A stretch of 64,000 nucleotides of DNA from Bacteroides eggerthii (GCF_025146565.1 NZ_CP102258.1:3504001-3568000); one strand, 5' to 3'; shown: positions 1 to 9,533, numbered from the stretch's first letter. The notes: generated from the sequence alone by a model not told the origin. Numbers and translations: made by a program.

Positions 1-689
1 GGATTCGTATCATGAGCGAATTTAAACTCGATAGCCACCGGTTTCAATATCCGAAGATAATCATTTAACTTGCGGATAGCGTCTTCATCATCCAAATTAA
101 CTTTGGGCATAAAGATCACTTTATCCAGATATTTTCCGTAATCACGTTGCACATCTTCTGCCGGTGCATTGCTTTTCATTATCACCAGATCGGCAGTTCC
201 TGTTTTCTCCAATAATTCATAGACCTGGTGAAAATAGTCAAAAGCCTTATCCAGATTCAGCATCACCTTCCCCTTGGCTTCCAACAGTACCTCTTCCAAA
301 GTAGGGACTTTGTAGATAGTCTTGATATTGCATCCGTTCCGCAGCCGTAATTGCTTGATTTCCGCCAGTGTCAAGTCCTTGACATATCCTTTTCCGGTGG
401 TTGTACGATCCACCTTGTCATCGTGCATTACTATCAGTTCGCCATCCTTTGTCCGTCCCAAATCTATTTCAACAATATCCACTCCCATCCGGCTGGCATT
501 CCTCACTGCCTCAACAGAATTTTCACAGGCATTTCTCCAGTCTCCCCGATGAGAGACAACCAGCACATCCTTACTATCAGGGTTAAACAGTTTTTCACGA
601 ATAGCTGCCACTCTATCCGTTCCCTGCGCCCACACAACAGTCTGGCAGAGCAACAAAAGCAGCAAGATATAATTCTTTCTTTTTTTCAT
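1..689 (-). CDS. Glycerophosphodiester phosphodiesterase, exported (C-terminus beyond window)
   Basis: This gene hydrolyses glycerophosphodiesters to glycerol-3-phosphate and an alcohol, probably in the periplasm. About 229 codons are visible; the 3' end lies beyond position 1. I translated it from the ATG at 687-689. An N-terminal signal peptide ends near VVWAQ (residue ~22). The GDPD signature HRGDWRNACENS follows at ~47, with the metal-binding EID about 25 residues later and then the conserved MHDD motif. It lies 62 bp downstream of the SusD gene on the same strand and is probably the last or a late gene of the ECF-controlled locus. Family assignment is firm; the actual substrate (glycerophosphoinositol, a teichoate-like glycan or another diester) cannot be read from the sequence. 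Confidence 0.88.
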   Translation of the reverse strand, partial: MKKRKNYILLLLLLCQTVVWAQGTDRVAAIREKLFNPDSKDVLVVSHRGDWRNACENSVEAVRNASRMGVDIVEIDLGRTKDGELIVMHDDKVDRTTTGKGYVKDLTLAEIKQLRLRNGCNIKTIYKVPTLEEVLLEAKGKVMLNLDKAFDYFHQVYELLEKTGTADLVIMKSNAPAEDVQRDYGKYLDKVIFMPKVNLDDEDAIRKLNDYLRILKPVAIEFKFAHDTN

Positions 690-751
690 AACTCAGATGT
701 ATCCTTATTTTATATTATTCGTATCTGTCATACTGAACGTAGTGGAAAGTC

Positions 752-2551
752 CTAATAGTATCCTTCATTCTGCTCCTCGGTAATCACACCGGCAGGACTC
801 AATCGGTCAATATGCGTCTGAGGTATCGGGCGCAACTTATGGAACTCTTTCAAACCGGTGGCATCCGGATTAAATGTTTTCACCCATTCATAGAACTTCT
901 CGGTACGCACCAAATCTTCCCAACGACAAGTCTCACCAAGCAACTCCCGTCCCCGTTCGTCCAACATAAATTCCACAAAATCCGTATTACGCAGTTGAGC
1001 CTCAGTGACCTTAATCGCATCGTATGTACTATGCGTATCATTTACTCCTCCCTCAATGGTATAAAATTGCGGAGCCTTCACTTCCCCCTCATGCCATGCA
1101 GCACGTTCGCGCACCTTATTCACATAAGTGGCAGCCAAGTCATAATCGCCTTTTCTCCCCGCAGCCTCGGCAGCAATCAGGTAAGTTTCTCCCAAACGCA
1201 TCCGTACCCATTCACGAGAAGACGCCTTCTCGGCAACCGACGGACGATTAGGTGCCATATGCTTTATCAGATTGGGATAATGCTTCAGATCCTGCACTTC
1301 ATACGGATAATAGACATACTTTTTACTGGCACGCAGTTTCTTCATTTCCAGACTTTGCGCTTTAAATCCTGTTTTTTCGACAGTATAATAAACAGCTGTA
1401 TCTCCTAATGCAAACTTTTCTTTCCCTTCCACTTGTCCTTTGGCAGGATCGGGGGTAAAATACACGCTTCCGCCATCTTCCAACTTCTTCCACACAGGAA
1501 TTGTTTTCTCGTTGTTGGAAAGAAATGCCCAACGGAAACTCTTATAGAAACGAGAGTCATTTTTACGGTCGAATAAACCGAACAACGTTTTTTCACTTGG
1601 CCGGAACCGTTTATATGGACGTCCGTAATTGATGTCACGCTGCATGCCCGGTTCATCGTCGTACACCGGCAACCAATACAAATGGAAAGTATTGCCATCA
1701 TCATTAAAGATAGAATTGTTGGTAAACTGAACAGCAAAAATCACCTCCGAATTTCCCATATTGTTGATGTCCCATAAATCCGCAAAGTCTTTGACCAGCT
1801 GATACTCTTTACCCTCCTTAATAACCATTTCCGAATAATACAAAGCACTATCCATATCAGTAGGTTTCTGTCCCCGCTTATCAGCGACCGCACTACCCCG
1901 GGTGAGATAGACCTTCGCCAACAGATGAGCCGCTGCATAGCTGGTGGCACGTCCTTTTTCCTTGGTCGTAGGAGCTAAGTTAGCGGTACACTCCCGCAAA
2001 TCCGTAATAATCTGTTTGTAAACCTCTTCAACCGAAGCCCTCTTAAAGTCGGTTCTCACTTCCAAACTACCTTTCGTCACCAACGGAATACGTCCGAACT
2101 GCTGCACCAGATCAAAATAGAGGAACGCACGAATAAACAGCATTTCCGCATAACTTTGCTTCTTGTCGCTCTCACTCAGTTCAGAGTTTAAGATGCGCTC
2201 CAGGCCGATATTAGCTGTACCGATACCTTTATAATGATTTTCCCACATCTTGTCCAATATATCCAAATCCGGATTCAACTGCGTTCCATACATATTGAAC
2301 GATGCTTTATAGTTACCGTCACTTCCGGCGATGAACAGATCCGTACCCATCTCCGTCAGGACATCAAAGCGTTCACCGCCACATCCCCAACGCAAATAGC
2401 TGTAAGCAGATACGACGGCGGCATCCACTCCTTCCTTCGTTTCGTAGTAATCATAAGTCAACTTCGGAGCTCCATCTTCACTCAGCCAGTCCGAACACCC
2501 TGCCAAGGCAGACGACAGGGCCATTATCATAAAAATTTTTATTGCTTTCAT
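752..2551 (-). CDS. SusD/RagB-family outer-membrane nutrient-binding lipoprotein
   Basis: This is the surface lipoprotein that lids the partner SusC barrel and binds its substrate. The 599-residue product begins with a lipoprotein signal whose lipobox is LAGC, with Cys at residue 19. TPR-type helical segments typical of SusD follow (around RAFLYFDLVQQFGRIPLVT), and the C-terminal RagB/SusD domain contains VRMRLGETYLIAAEAAGRKG and the usual ending ITEEQNEGYY. It starts 14 bp after the SusC stop, so the two are co-transcribed. At about 600 residues it is at the long end for the family. Substrate is unknown; the downstream phosphodiesterase suggests a phosphodiester-containing ligand. Confidence 0.93.
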   Translation of the reverse strand: MKAIKIFMIMALSSALAGCSDWLSEDGAPKLTYDYYETKEGVDAAVVSAYSYLRWGCGGERFDVLTEMGTDLFIAGSDGNYKASFNMYGTQLNPDLDILDKMWENHYKGIGTANIGLERILNSELSESDKKQSYAEMLFIRAFLYFDLVQQFGRIPLVTKGSLEVRTDFKRASVEEVYKQIITDLRECTANLAPTTKEKGRATSYAAAHLLAKVYLTRGSAVADKRGQKPTDMDSALYYSEMVIKEGKEYQLVKDFADLWDINNMGNSEVIFAVQFTNNSIFNDDGNTFHLYWLPVYDDEPGMQRDINYGRPYKRFRPSEKTLFGLFDRKNDSRFYKSFRWAFLSNNEKTIPVWKKLEDGGSVYFTPDPAKGQVEGKEKFALGDTAVYYTVEKTGFKAQSLEMKKLRASKKYVYYPYEVQDLKHYPNLIKHMAPNRPSVAEKASSREWVRMRLGETYLIAAEAAGRKGDYDLAATYVNKVRERAAWHEGEVKAPQFYTIEGGVNDTHSTYDAIKVTEAQLRNTDFVEFMLDERGRELLGETCRWEDLVRTEKFYEWVKTFNPDATGLKEFHKLRPIPQTHIDRLSPAGVITEEQNEGYY

Positions 2552-2565
2552 AACATTCTCTTTTT

Positions 2566-5500
2566 TTACATTGACAAATTAATACCAAACATCCAAGTGC
2601 TATAACTCGGCGCTGTACGCCCGTTAGCACCTTCCGGGTCTATACCTGTGAAGTTTGTAAATATCGCCGGATTATTCGCACTCAAGTAAATACGGATTTT
2701 ATCCATCAGCACTTTCTTACTCCACATTTCGGGCAGCGTATAGCCCAAAGTAATATTCCGTATTCTGAGGAAATCCGCCTTGTCATATCCCAATGTAGAG
2801 ATATAATCCAGTTTCTCCACATCCACACTCGGTCTTGGGAAAGCATTGGTAGGGTTGGTAGAAGTCCAGTAGTCCACTTTTACTGTATTACCGCGTCCCG
2901 GCTTCTCCATAAACTCAATGTTGTTTCTCAACAATCCGCCCACGCTGGCATACAGGAACACAGACAAATCAAACCCCTTGAACTCAAAATTATTAACCAT
3001 ACTCGCTACAAACTTGGGACGTACACTTCCCAGTATTTGCTTATCTTCTTCCGTAATTTTATAGTCACCATCCACATCCTCCAACCGGATAGATCCGGGC
3101 TTAAAGTTAGCCCCCTTCTCGTTGAACTTAGCCATTTCAGCCAGATCATTTTCCGTATTTTGCCAAATACCTATCTTCTTATAATTATAATAGACATCAA
3201 TCGGTTGACCGATAAACCAAAGATTACCCACATCATCAGTCTTTCCATTATACAACTCTACAATCTCTTCTTTATTGGCAGAGAAAGTCAGATCCGTACT
3301 CCAAGTAAAGTTCCTATTCATTATATTACGAGTATTCAACGTAATCTCAATACCCTTATTTCTGGTAGAGCCTACATTGGACATCACGCTGGAGAAGCCC
3401 GAAACAACAGGTAATTGGCGTTTGAGCAACAAATCTTTCGTATTCTGCAGATAGAACTCAACAGTACCGTTAATACGGTTCTTCAAGAAACCGAAATCCA
3501 CACCTACATTCCATTGGTCAGTGGTCTCCCAAGTGAGCTGGTCATTTGCCATAACGGAAGGAGCATAGCCTATATATTCCGAACTCCCATTATTGAACAC
3601 ATAATGTCGCAAAGCCAGTTGCCCCTTGGTCTGATACGGGCTGACCGCAGAATTACCGGTCTTTCCGTAACCGACACGCAATTTCAGGTTATCCAACCAA
3701 ACAAGATCTTTCATAAACGGTTCGTCACTGATGCGCCAAGCCAATGCAGCAGAAGGGAAAAGCACCCATTTATGCCCCTCGGCAAGTCTGGAAGAACCGT
3801 CATAACGGGCAGATAACGTTAACAGATAACGCCCCATATAGCCATAATTGACACGTCCCATAAAAGAAGCCATATTCCATTTTATGTAGTCACTTCCCAC
3901 CCCGTCAATCATCAGTCCGGAAGCCAAGTCGTAATACTTCAAGATGTCAGAAGGCAATTTCTGCACTTTCCCACTAAGGTCTTCCTGCAAATCCTGTTGA
4001 ATAGATTGCAACAGTGTCACGCCTAATGAATGTTTTTTATTAAAATCACGATTGTACGAAAAGTAGTTTTCCCACGTCATCATCGTATATTTAACTACGG
4101 AGTTAGAAGCAAAAGAGTTTCCCAACTGACGTTCGGTAGTAGCGGAAGCGAAATATTCATAATTCTGTTCCGTTCGAGAGTCTATACCCAGATTTGAACG
4201 GAAAGTAAGCCCTTTCACCGGAAGTTTAATATCGGCAAAGTAACTGCCCAAGAAACGGCTGTTCTTCAGCGGACGATCTACGGCTCCGTCCACCATATTC
4301 ATCAATGGATTATACATTTGCGAGTCACCGCCCACCAATCCGGGATATGTTCCGTCCTCATTCTGAAATTTTCCGAGCGGAGTGATGCGATACAAGTACA
4401 TATCTTCTTCCATACCGCTTCCACGATTTTGTACGGAATGAGAATATTGTGTCTGCCCGCCTATCCTTATATATTCATTTATTTTGTGATTGAGATTGAA
4501 GCGAATGGAGAACCGTTCATAGTTCTGATCTTTCATAATACCGTCATTCTTATTGTAAGTAGCTGAGGCCATGAAGTTTGTCTTTGTTCCACCACCTCTT
4601 ACATTCACCTGATGATCTGTAATGATACCGGTACGGGTAACTTGGTCGAACCAATCAAATGAACGGACTTTGGACGGATCATAGTTCCCGTTCTCATCGT
4701 ATGCCATCATCACAGATTCGAGCACATAGGCATCTTGCTTAAACATAGGTAACAGCATATCCAACTCTTTATCGGGAACATCTGACAAGTATTTATTGGA
4801 TCCTGTGCTATTTCTGTATGCCTCGCGCGTATATTCTGCATATTCGGCACCATTCATCATCTCCAGTTTGTTCTGTATGGTCTGTATTCCCACATATCCG
4901 TTGTAGTCTACATGCGTTCTTCCCTCTTTACCCTGCTTGGTAGTTATCAAGATAACGCCGTTAGCACCGCGCGAACCGTAAATAGCCGTTGCCGAAGCAT
5001 CTTTAAGCACTTCCATGGATTCAATATCTGCCGGACTAATCTCGCCCATCCCCCCTGTCACCGGAATACCGTCTATTACAAACAGCGGATCATTGCTGGC
5101 ATTAATGGAACGCTTTCCGCGAATCAACACAGAAGGCGATGAACCCGGCGACCAGTTCGACGTAGATACCACAACTCCTGAGGCGCGTCCTTGCAAAGCC
5201 TCTGCGGCCGTAGTAGCCGGTACGGCAGATATGGTTTCAGCATTCAAAGAAGCCACAGAGCCTGTCAGGTCGCGTTTCTTCACACTACCGTAACCCACCA
5301 CCACAACCTCATCCAGCTGTTTGGAATCCTCGGATAAGGTAACGTTGACAGATTGTTTGTCTTTCACCGACAACTCCCGGTCTTGATAACCGATATAAGA
5401 TATAGCAATCAACGCATCGGACGGCACATTGTCCAAAGTAAAAATTCCATCTACGTCTGTTATCGTTCCATTCGTAGTGCCCTTCACTAATACGGTTGCA

Positions 5501-5874
5501 CCGATTACCGCTTCTCCCTTTTCGTCTATCACTTTACCGGTGACCCGCTTTACCCCCTCTTGCTGCCGTTTCTCGTTCTTCCTTTTGGATAGTAGAATCA
5601 TTTTATTCCGGATCGTAAAAGTCAAATCTTTGTCCAGAATTTCCGAAAGGACTTGTTCCACCGGTGTATTCTTAAAATAGCCGGTAATTTTTTTCGTTTC
5701 ATCTACCTCTTTCAGTTCATAGATAATAGACAATCCCGTTTGATGTTCTATCTCAGTGAGAACACTTTTAAGAGACTGGTTTTCAAAACTTTTACTCACA
5801 TTCTGTGCTTTCGTGACGGCACAAACAGTGCATAGGGCTACATATAAAAGTAGCCTACTTACTTTTTTTCTCAT
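2566..5874 (-). CDS. SusC/RagA-family TonB-dependent transporter with STN signalling domain
   Basis: This is an outer-membrane TonB-dependent importer of 1102 residues. In order: signal peptide (to about residue 23), a secretin/TonB short N-terminal (STN) domain at about 25-100, a carboxypeptidase-regulatory-like domain at ~113-190 (VTGKVIDEKGEAVIGATV), the TonB-box-like LDEVVVVGYG, a plug domain with SMEVLKDASATAIYGSRGAN, then the barrel to the C-terminus. The STN domain is what FecR-type anti-sigma factors contact in trans-envelope signalling. It matches the fecR and ECF sigma genes immediately upstream. The second SusC in this window has no STN domain, consistent with a different control system there. 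Confidence 0.95.
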   Translation of the reverse strand: MRKKVSRLLLYVALCTVCAVTKAQNVSKSFENQSLKSVLTEIEHQTGLSIIYELKEVDETKKITGYFKNTPVEQVLSEILDKDLTFTIRNKMILLSKRKNEKRQQEGVKRVTGKVIDEKGEAVIGATVLVKGTTNGTITDVDGIFTLDNVPSDALIAISYIGYQDRELSVKDKQSVNVTLSEDSKQLDEVVVVGYGSVKKRDLTGSVASLNAETISAVPATTAAEALQGRASGVVVSTSNWSPGSSPSVLIRGKRSINASNDPLFVIDGIPVTGGMGEISPADIESMEVLKDASATAIYGSRGANGVILITTKQGKEGRTHVDYNGYVGIQTIQNKLEMMNGAEYAEYTREAYRNSTGSNKYLSDVPDKELDMLLPMFKQDAYVLESVMMAYDENGNYDPSKVRSFDWFDQVTRTGIITDHQVNVRGGGTKTNFMASATYNKNDGIMKDQNYERFSIRFNLNHKINEYIRIGGQTQYSHSVQNRGSGMEEDMYLYRITPLGKFQNEDGTYPGLVGGDSQMYNPLMNMVDGAVDRPLKNSRFLGSYFADIKLPVKGLTFRSNLGIDSRTEQNYEYFASATTERQLGNSFASNSVVKYTMMTWENYFSYNRDFNKKHSLGVTLLQSIQQDLQEDLSGKVQKLPSDILKYYDLASGLMIDGVGSDYIKWNMASFMGRVNYGYMGRYLLTLSARYDGSSRLAEGHKWVLFPSAALAWRISDEPFMKDLVWLDNLKLRVGYGKTGNSAVSPYQTKGQLALRHYVFNNGSSEYIGYAPSVMANDQLTWETTDQWNVGVDFGFLKNRINGTVEFYLQNTKDLLLKRQLPVVSGFSSVMSNVGSTRNKGIEITLNTRNIMNRNFTWSTDLTFSANKEEIVELYNGKTDDVGNLWFIGQPIDVYYNYKKIGIWQNTENDLAEMAKFNEKGANFKPGSIRLEDVDGDYKITEEDKQILGSVRPKFVASMVNNFEFKGFDLSVFLYASVGGLLRNNIEFMEKPGRGNTVKVDYWTSTNPTNAFPRPSVDVEKLDYISTLGYDKADFLRIRNITLGYTLPEMWSKKVLMDKIRIYLSANNPAIFTNFTGIDPEGANGRTAPSYSTWMFGINLSM

Positions 5875-6004
5875 GTTGTCAGAATTAGAATTGTTTTTAC
5901 AATAAAACTTTAGTCCGCTTATCGCTTTCAGACATAGTACTTAATTTTAAAGGTTGAACCAAGCTCCTGTATTTGCGTCCAAAAACAGAGAGCAAAAACA
6001 TGTT

Positions 6005-6997
6005 TTATTCCTTAATATATATATTATCTTCCTTATATTCAATAGTGACAGGCATAATCTCTTGCAGCGCTTTCATCACCTCGCCTATTGTCTCCCGGTT
6101 ACGGAGCGAGATACGGAAAGCTTTGCTGCCAAGTGCTTCAGACGCAATCCTTATCTGAACATTATACTGCCGCGAAAGTTTCATGGCCAGTTCTTTCAGC
6201 GTAATGCGTTCAAATTCCACCTGATTTTTCAACCATGCCGTAGAATGCGTGGCATCAACTTTTGTTTTTTGCAATCTTCCGGTTGCTACATTGAGACGCA
6301 TAGATTCCCCCGGAACTATCTTATAAATATTCTTTTCGTGCAGAAGTTCCACTTTCCCTTCAAGCAACGTAGTCGTTACGTACGGATCACCCGAATAAGC
6401 AGAAACATTGAACTTCGTACCTTTCACCAACACCGCATACGCAGGCGTTTCCACCTTAAACGGAATACCTTCGTGCCGGGTAACTTCAAAATAGCCTTCA
6501 CCTTCCAACTTCACCACCCGGTTCTCCTTATCAAACCTATTGGAATATATTAACTTAGAACCTGAGTTCAGCCAGACATTTGTTCCGTCGGACAACGTTA
6601 TCTTGCTTTTCTCCCCGAAAGGCACTTCCAGCGTAAAGTACGTTTCAGGTTGCAGGCATGTCACCGTATAGCCTATTCCCAGCGTTGCTCCGGCAGTAAG
6701 GATAACAATGGCCACAACAGCAGCTATCTTCCTCCAGAAAGCCCCCACACCGGGCAGCAACATCGGAGTTACCGCTTTCCGGGTATGCAATCTTGCTTGC
6801 AGCTTCTCCCATTCGAATTCAGTCCTTTCATTCGCCACAGATGTTTCCAACCATTGACGTTCCCATTCCTTGAACAATGAATAGTTACCACCACTCTCCT
6901 GAATGAAACGATACAACCGTTCTTCATCCTGTGCCGACAGACATCCTTCAAAATAACGAACCGCCGCCTCACGCATATCTGTTTCTACTTCCTTCAT
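6005..6997 (-). CDS. FecR-family anti-sigma factor
   Basis: This single-span inner-membrane protein of 330 residues should hold the neighbouring ECF sigma factor and respond to the STN domain of the SusC transporter. The N-terminal ~85 residues are cytoplasmic; a hydrophobic span lies at about 90-113 (AVVAIVILTAGATLGIG). The FecR domain follows (VPFGEKSKITLSDGTNVWLN). The C-terminal DUF4974-type domain contains LKELAMKLSRQYNVQIRI and ends in YKEDNIYIKE. It lies between the sigma gene (113 bp upstream) and susC (130 bp downstream), the usual order sigma-fecR-susC-susD. Assignment is secure. Confidence 0.94.
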   Translation of the reverse strand: MKEVETDMREAAVRYFEGCLSAQDEERLYRFIQESGGNYSLFKEWERQWLETSVANERTEFEWEKLQARLHTRKAVTPMLLPGVGAFWRKIAAVVAIVILTAGATLGIGYTVTCLQPETYFTLEVPFGEKSKITLSDGTNVWLNSGSKLIYSNRFDKENRVVKLEGEGYFEVTRHEGIPFKVETPAYAVLVKGTKFNVSAYSGDPYVTTTLLEGKVELLHEKNIYKIVPGESMRLNVATGRLQKTKVDATHSTAWLKNQVEFERITLKELAMKLSRQYNVQIRIASEALGSKAFRISLRNRETIGEVMKALQEIMPVTIEYKEDNIYIKE

Positions 6998-7110
6998 AAC
7001 TTCTGCTTTCTATAAGATAAAACAACTGAAAAATAACTTACCCAACCTTCTATAAATAAAAAAAGCAGAAAATTTTTCTTTTTCTACTTATAATGTTTAT
7101 CCCTACGTTC

Positions 7111-7728
7111 TCATTTACAATCGATAAGCCATGCCAAAACGACGATACAGACGTCCATCGGGTATTTCTCCTTAAAATGCCGGGCAAAGATATCCAAAGC
7201 TTTGGCTATCTGCTTCTCCACCGCAGTAGTCGATATTCGCAACTGCTCGGCGATTTCCCTATTCTTTAAATTCTCAAACCTGCTTAGGACAAATACCTCA
7301 CGACAACGTTCGGGCAAATTATCTATCACCGACTTTATCTGCTGCTCCAACTCTTCATACAGCAGCCCGTATCCGGCATCGGGTGCAAAGTCGGCGTAGT
7401 ACAGCCGTTCTTCTCCCCCCACCTTAGCCAAATACTCTATCCGGTGCTTTTCCACCACCGCCTCATGCTTCAAGTAGTTCAGGCAACTATTCCGTACCAT
7501 AGCAAACAGTAAGGAAGTTACGGATACAGCAACCAGGAGATTACGCTTCTCCCAGAAGTTCAGGAAACATTCCTGAACAATATCCAATGCAACTTCCTCA
7601 TTCTCTACAAAACGGACAGCATATCCAAGCAAACGCGGAAAAGATTTCTTGAAAAGAAAAGCAAAAGCGTCTTCGTTATCTTTCCTGATTTCGGACAGTA
7701 ATAACGCTTCATCCATGAATTCCATCAT
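7111..7728 (-). CDS. ECF-type RNA polymerase sigma-70 factor
   Basis: This 205-residue extracytoplasmic-function sigma factor should switch on the downstream SusC/SusD/phosphodiesterase genes when released by FecR. Region 2 is seen in DIVQECFLNFWEKR (about 65-80). Region 4, a helix-turn-helix, is seen in LPERCREVFVLSRFENLKNR followed by EIAEQLRISTTAVEKQI. Two ATGs lie next to each other at the start; the alternative would shorten the protein by one residue. The C-terminus carries a short hydrophobic tail (VCIVVLAWLIDC) that is not part of the sigma fold. A -7-like box lies 23 bp upstream. Confidence 0.93.
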   Translation of the reverse strand: MMEFMDEALLLSEIRKDNEDAFAFLFKKSFPRLLGYAVRFVENEEVALDIVQECFLNFWEKRNLLVAVSVTSLLFAMVRNSCLNYLKHEAVVEKHRIEYLAKVGGEERLYYADFAPDAGYGLLYEELEQQIKSVIDNLPERCREVFVLSRFENLKNREIAEQLRISTTAVEKQIAKALDIFARHFKEKYPMDVCIVVLAWLIDCK

Positions 7729-7750
7729 ATTGTCTCTGTTTTTTCGGATG

Positions 7751-7758
7751 CAAAAGTA
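7751..7758 (-). promoter_or_regulatory. Bacteroides -7 box for the ECF sigma gene
   Basis: Read on the minus strand this is TACTTTTG, matching the Bacteroides consensus TAnnTTTG, with TTG triplets roughly 20 bp upstream. It lies 23 bp before the sigma-factor ATG. It indicates a housekeeping promoter for sigma/fecR, while susC may have its own ECF-dependent promoter in 5875-6004. Confidence 0.5.
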
Positions 7759-7868
7759 AGATGTACATTTTTCAACAATGTTACAACTACTTGAAGTCCG
7801 AAGTCGGTTAACAAGTTACAATATTAGTAATTCCAAATGGAATATACAAATTTTTAGAATAATAGCTT

Positions 7869-8250
7869 CTATTCCTTGCTTCTCGCATTCCACACCAGCA
7901 ATGCTAACAATACAGACATCAATGCCGCCCCTATCCAAAACCAGTTGATATAAGTGAAGTCATAAACTTCAACACCGTTGACAACATGCTTATTACCCTC
8001 AATCAGTACTCCACTCATCACATCCTGCAAACCCGCACCGATATAACTCGCAATACCAACCACACCCAAAGCTGCCCCCGAAGCTGTGCGGGGAGCAATG
8101 TCAACAGCCATCAAGCCACCCAAAAAGCAAATCAGCACACCGATGCCAAGCCCGAAAAGCACCATGGACAAAGCATCCAGCCAAAAGTGTACACCGGGAA
8201 CAAGCAGGAAGAGGCAGAGAGCCACCACATTCATCGAAAAGATAACAATA
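7869..8250 (-). pseudogene. 3' remnant of an OPA-family MFS transporter (GlpT/UhpC-like)
   Basis: The last ~125 codons encode the C-terminal quarter of an organophosphate:phosphate antiporter, with four hydrophobic segments and motifs such as FGLGIGVLICFLGGLMAVDI, APRTASGAALGVVGIASYIG and a polar terminal NARSKE. The usual first eight membrane segments are absent. Upstream of about 8250 the minus-strand frame continues only as the antisense of the DUF1016 gene, so the ATG near 8423 is not a meaningful start. The fragment follows the ECF/SusCD/phosphodiesterase locus on the same strand. Glycerol-3-phosphate would be the product of that enzyme, so the lost transporter may once have belonged to the same pathway. 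Truncation is seen directly; the exact breakpoint is approximate. Confidence 0.75.
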
Positions 8251-8255
8251 TACCT

Positions 8256-9284
8256 TTGCATAGTGCAAGTTTCATTCGTGAAATCAAACAGATTGTAGCC
8301 GAAGCCCGGCAGAAAGCCTATTCCGCCATCAATTCGGCAATGGTGGAAGCCTATTGGCAAATGGGCAAGCGTATTGTGGAAGAGGAACAGCAGGGAAAAG
8401 AACGCGCTGATTACGGGAAACAATTACTTAAAGAATTATCGGCAGAACTGACAAAGGAGTTCGGAAAGGGCTTCTCTACCGGCTCCCTATACTATTACCG
8501 ACAGTTTTACAATACCTTTCCAAAAATATTCGCTACACCGTGGCGAATATTGAGTTGGTCGCATTATAAGCGGTTGATTCAGGTTTCCAATCCCGAAGCC
8601 CGTGCATGGTATCTGAAAGAAGCGCAGGAACAGATGTGGAGTTACCGGACGCTGGATCGCAATATCGGTTCACAATATTACGAACGCTTATTACTCTCGC
8701 ATAATAAGGGAAAAGTAGAAAATGAAATGAAGTCACTCACGCTTCCGTATCAGCAGGACAAATTAGAGTTCATCAAAAATCCGACGGTAGCGGAGTTTAT
8801 CGGATTATCTCCTAATACCGACTTTACCGAGTCGAAATTGGAATCGGCAATCATCGGCAACTTACAACGTTTCTTACTTGAGCTCGGAAAAGGATTTTCG
8901 TATGTAACGCGGCAAAAGCTGGTGCGTACAGAGAAGAAAGACTACTATATAGACCTTGTCTTTTATAATTATTTATTAAAATGTTTCGTCCTTATCGACT
9001 TGAAAACGAATCCCATAACCCATCAGGATGTAGGGCAAATGGATATGTATGTGCGAATGTATGACGAGCTTATGCGCAGCGAAGGGGATAACCCGACCAT
9101 TGGCATAGTCCTTTGTTCGGAGACGGACGAGGATATTGCCCGATACTCTGTGCTGCATGACAATAACCAACTTTTCGCTTCCAAATATATGTTGTATATG
9201 CCTACGGAGGAAGAGTTGCGCAATGAGATTGAAAGGCAAAAAGCATTTTACGTGTTGCAACACTCGAAGAAGGGCATCGAATAA
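8256..9284 (+). CDS. DUF1016/YhcG-type PDDEXK nuclease-like protein, start uncertain
   Basis: The product matches DUF1016 proteins: an N-terminal helical domain (REIKQIVAEARQKAYSAINS, then YWQMGKRIVEEEQQGK) and a C-terminal PDDEXK nuclease domain. The nuclease residues are visible as Asp in KKDYYIDLVFY and the D-x-K of VLIDLKTN. Such proteins occur near restriction-modification loci and mobile DNA; cellular role is unclear. The frame is open back to an ATG at 7986, but those first ~86 codons are only the antisense of the transporter remnant. Family-like sequence begins at about 8241 (DNNIPLH), with no ATG there. I chose the TTG at 8256; an internal ATG at 8340 would cut into the domain. The 5' end was probably lost or altered when the gene landed here. 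Confidence 0.8.
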   Translation: MHSASFIREIKQIVAEARQKAYSAINSAMVEAYWQMGKRIVEEEQQGKERADYGKQLLKELSAELTKEFGKGFSTGSLYYYRQFYNTFPKIFATPWRILSWSHYKRLIQVSNPEARAWYLKEAQEQMWSYRTLDRNIGSQYYERLLLSHNKGKVENEMKSLTLPYQQDKLEFIKNPTVAEFIGLSPNTDFTESKLESAIIGNLQRFLLELGKGFSYVTRQKLVRTEKKDYYIDLVFYNYLLKCFVLIDLKTNPITHQDVGQMDMYVRMYDELMRSEGDNPTIGIVLCSETDEDIARYSVLHDNNQLFASKYMLYMPTEEELRNEIERQKAFYVLQHSKKGIE

Positions 9285-9298
9285 TAATATAACAGAAA

Positions 9299-9329
9299 AC
9301 GGCAGCAACCTTCAAAAAGTTGTTGCCGT
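9299..9329 (+). terminator. Hairpin after the DUF1016 gene
   Basis: ACGGCAGCAAC and GTTGTTGCCGT pair into an 11-bp stem with one G:U pair around a 9-nt loop. It begins 14 bp after the DUF1016 stop. There is no strong T-run, so termination efficiency is uncertain. Confidence 0.55.
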
Positions 9330-9533
9330 CGTTGTCCTATACTTTATTCTATATAGGAAATTGGATTTACTCTTTCTGTTGTAACAGGTCGCCAGTTCCG
9401 GGTCGTCGGCAATACATTTCAGTTCGTCTGCCACAATCTGCTTCACTTCTGCCTTGATGCGGTTGCAGTTCTCCTGTATCTGCCCCTTCATGCGGTCGGC
9501 ATCCACTATACAACGCACAGAAATCCGAAACAT
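9312..9533 (-). pseudogene. Short unrecognised open frame, probable gene remnant
   Basis: A 73-codon minus-strand frame. Its middle (residues ~8-50, for example DADRMKGQIQENCNRIKAEV) is amphipathic and charged, with coding-like third positions. The last ~20 codons are low-complexity and run into the terminator hairpin at 9299-9329. I do not recognise the family. It sits in the same scar as the truncated transporter and the DUF1016 gene, so it may be the 3' fragment of a displaced gene. It could also be a spurious frame. Confidence 0.3.

Noticed and set aside
7986..8255. Long N-terminal extension of the DUF1016 protein
   Set aside because: This part is the antisense of the OPA transporter remnant and has no domain-like features. 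I left it out of the CDS, while noting the frame is open.
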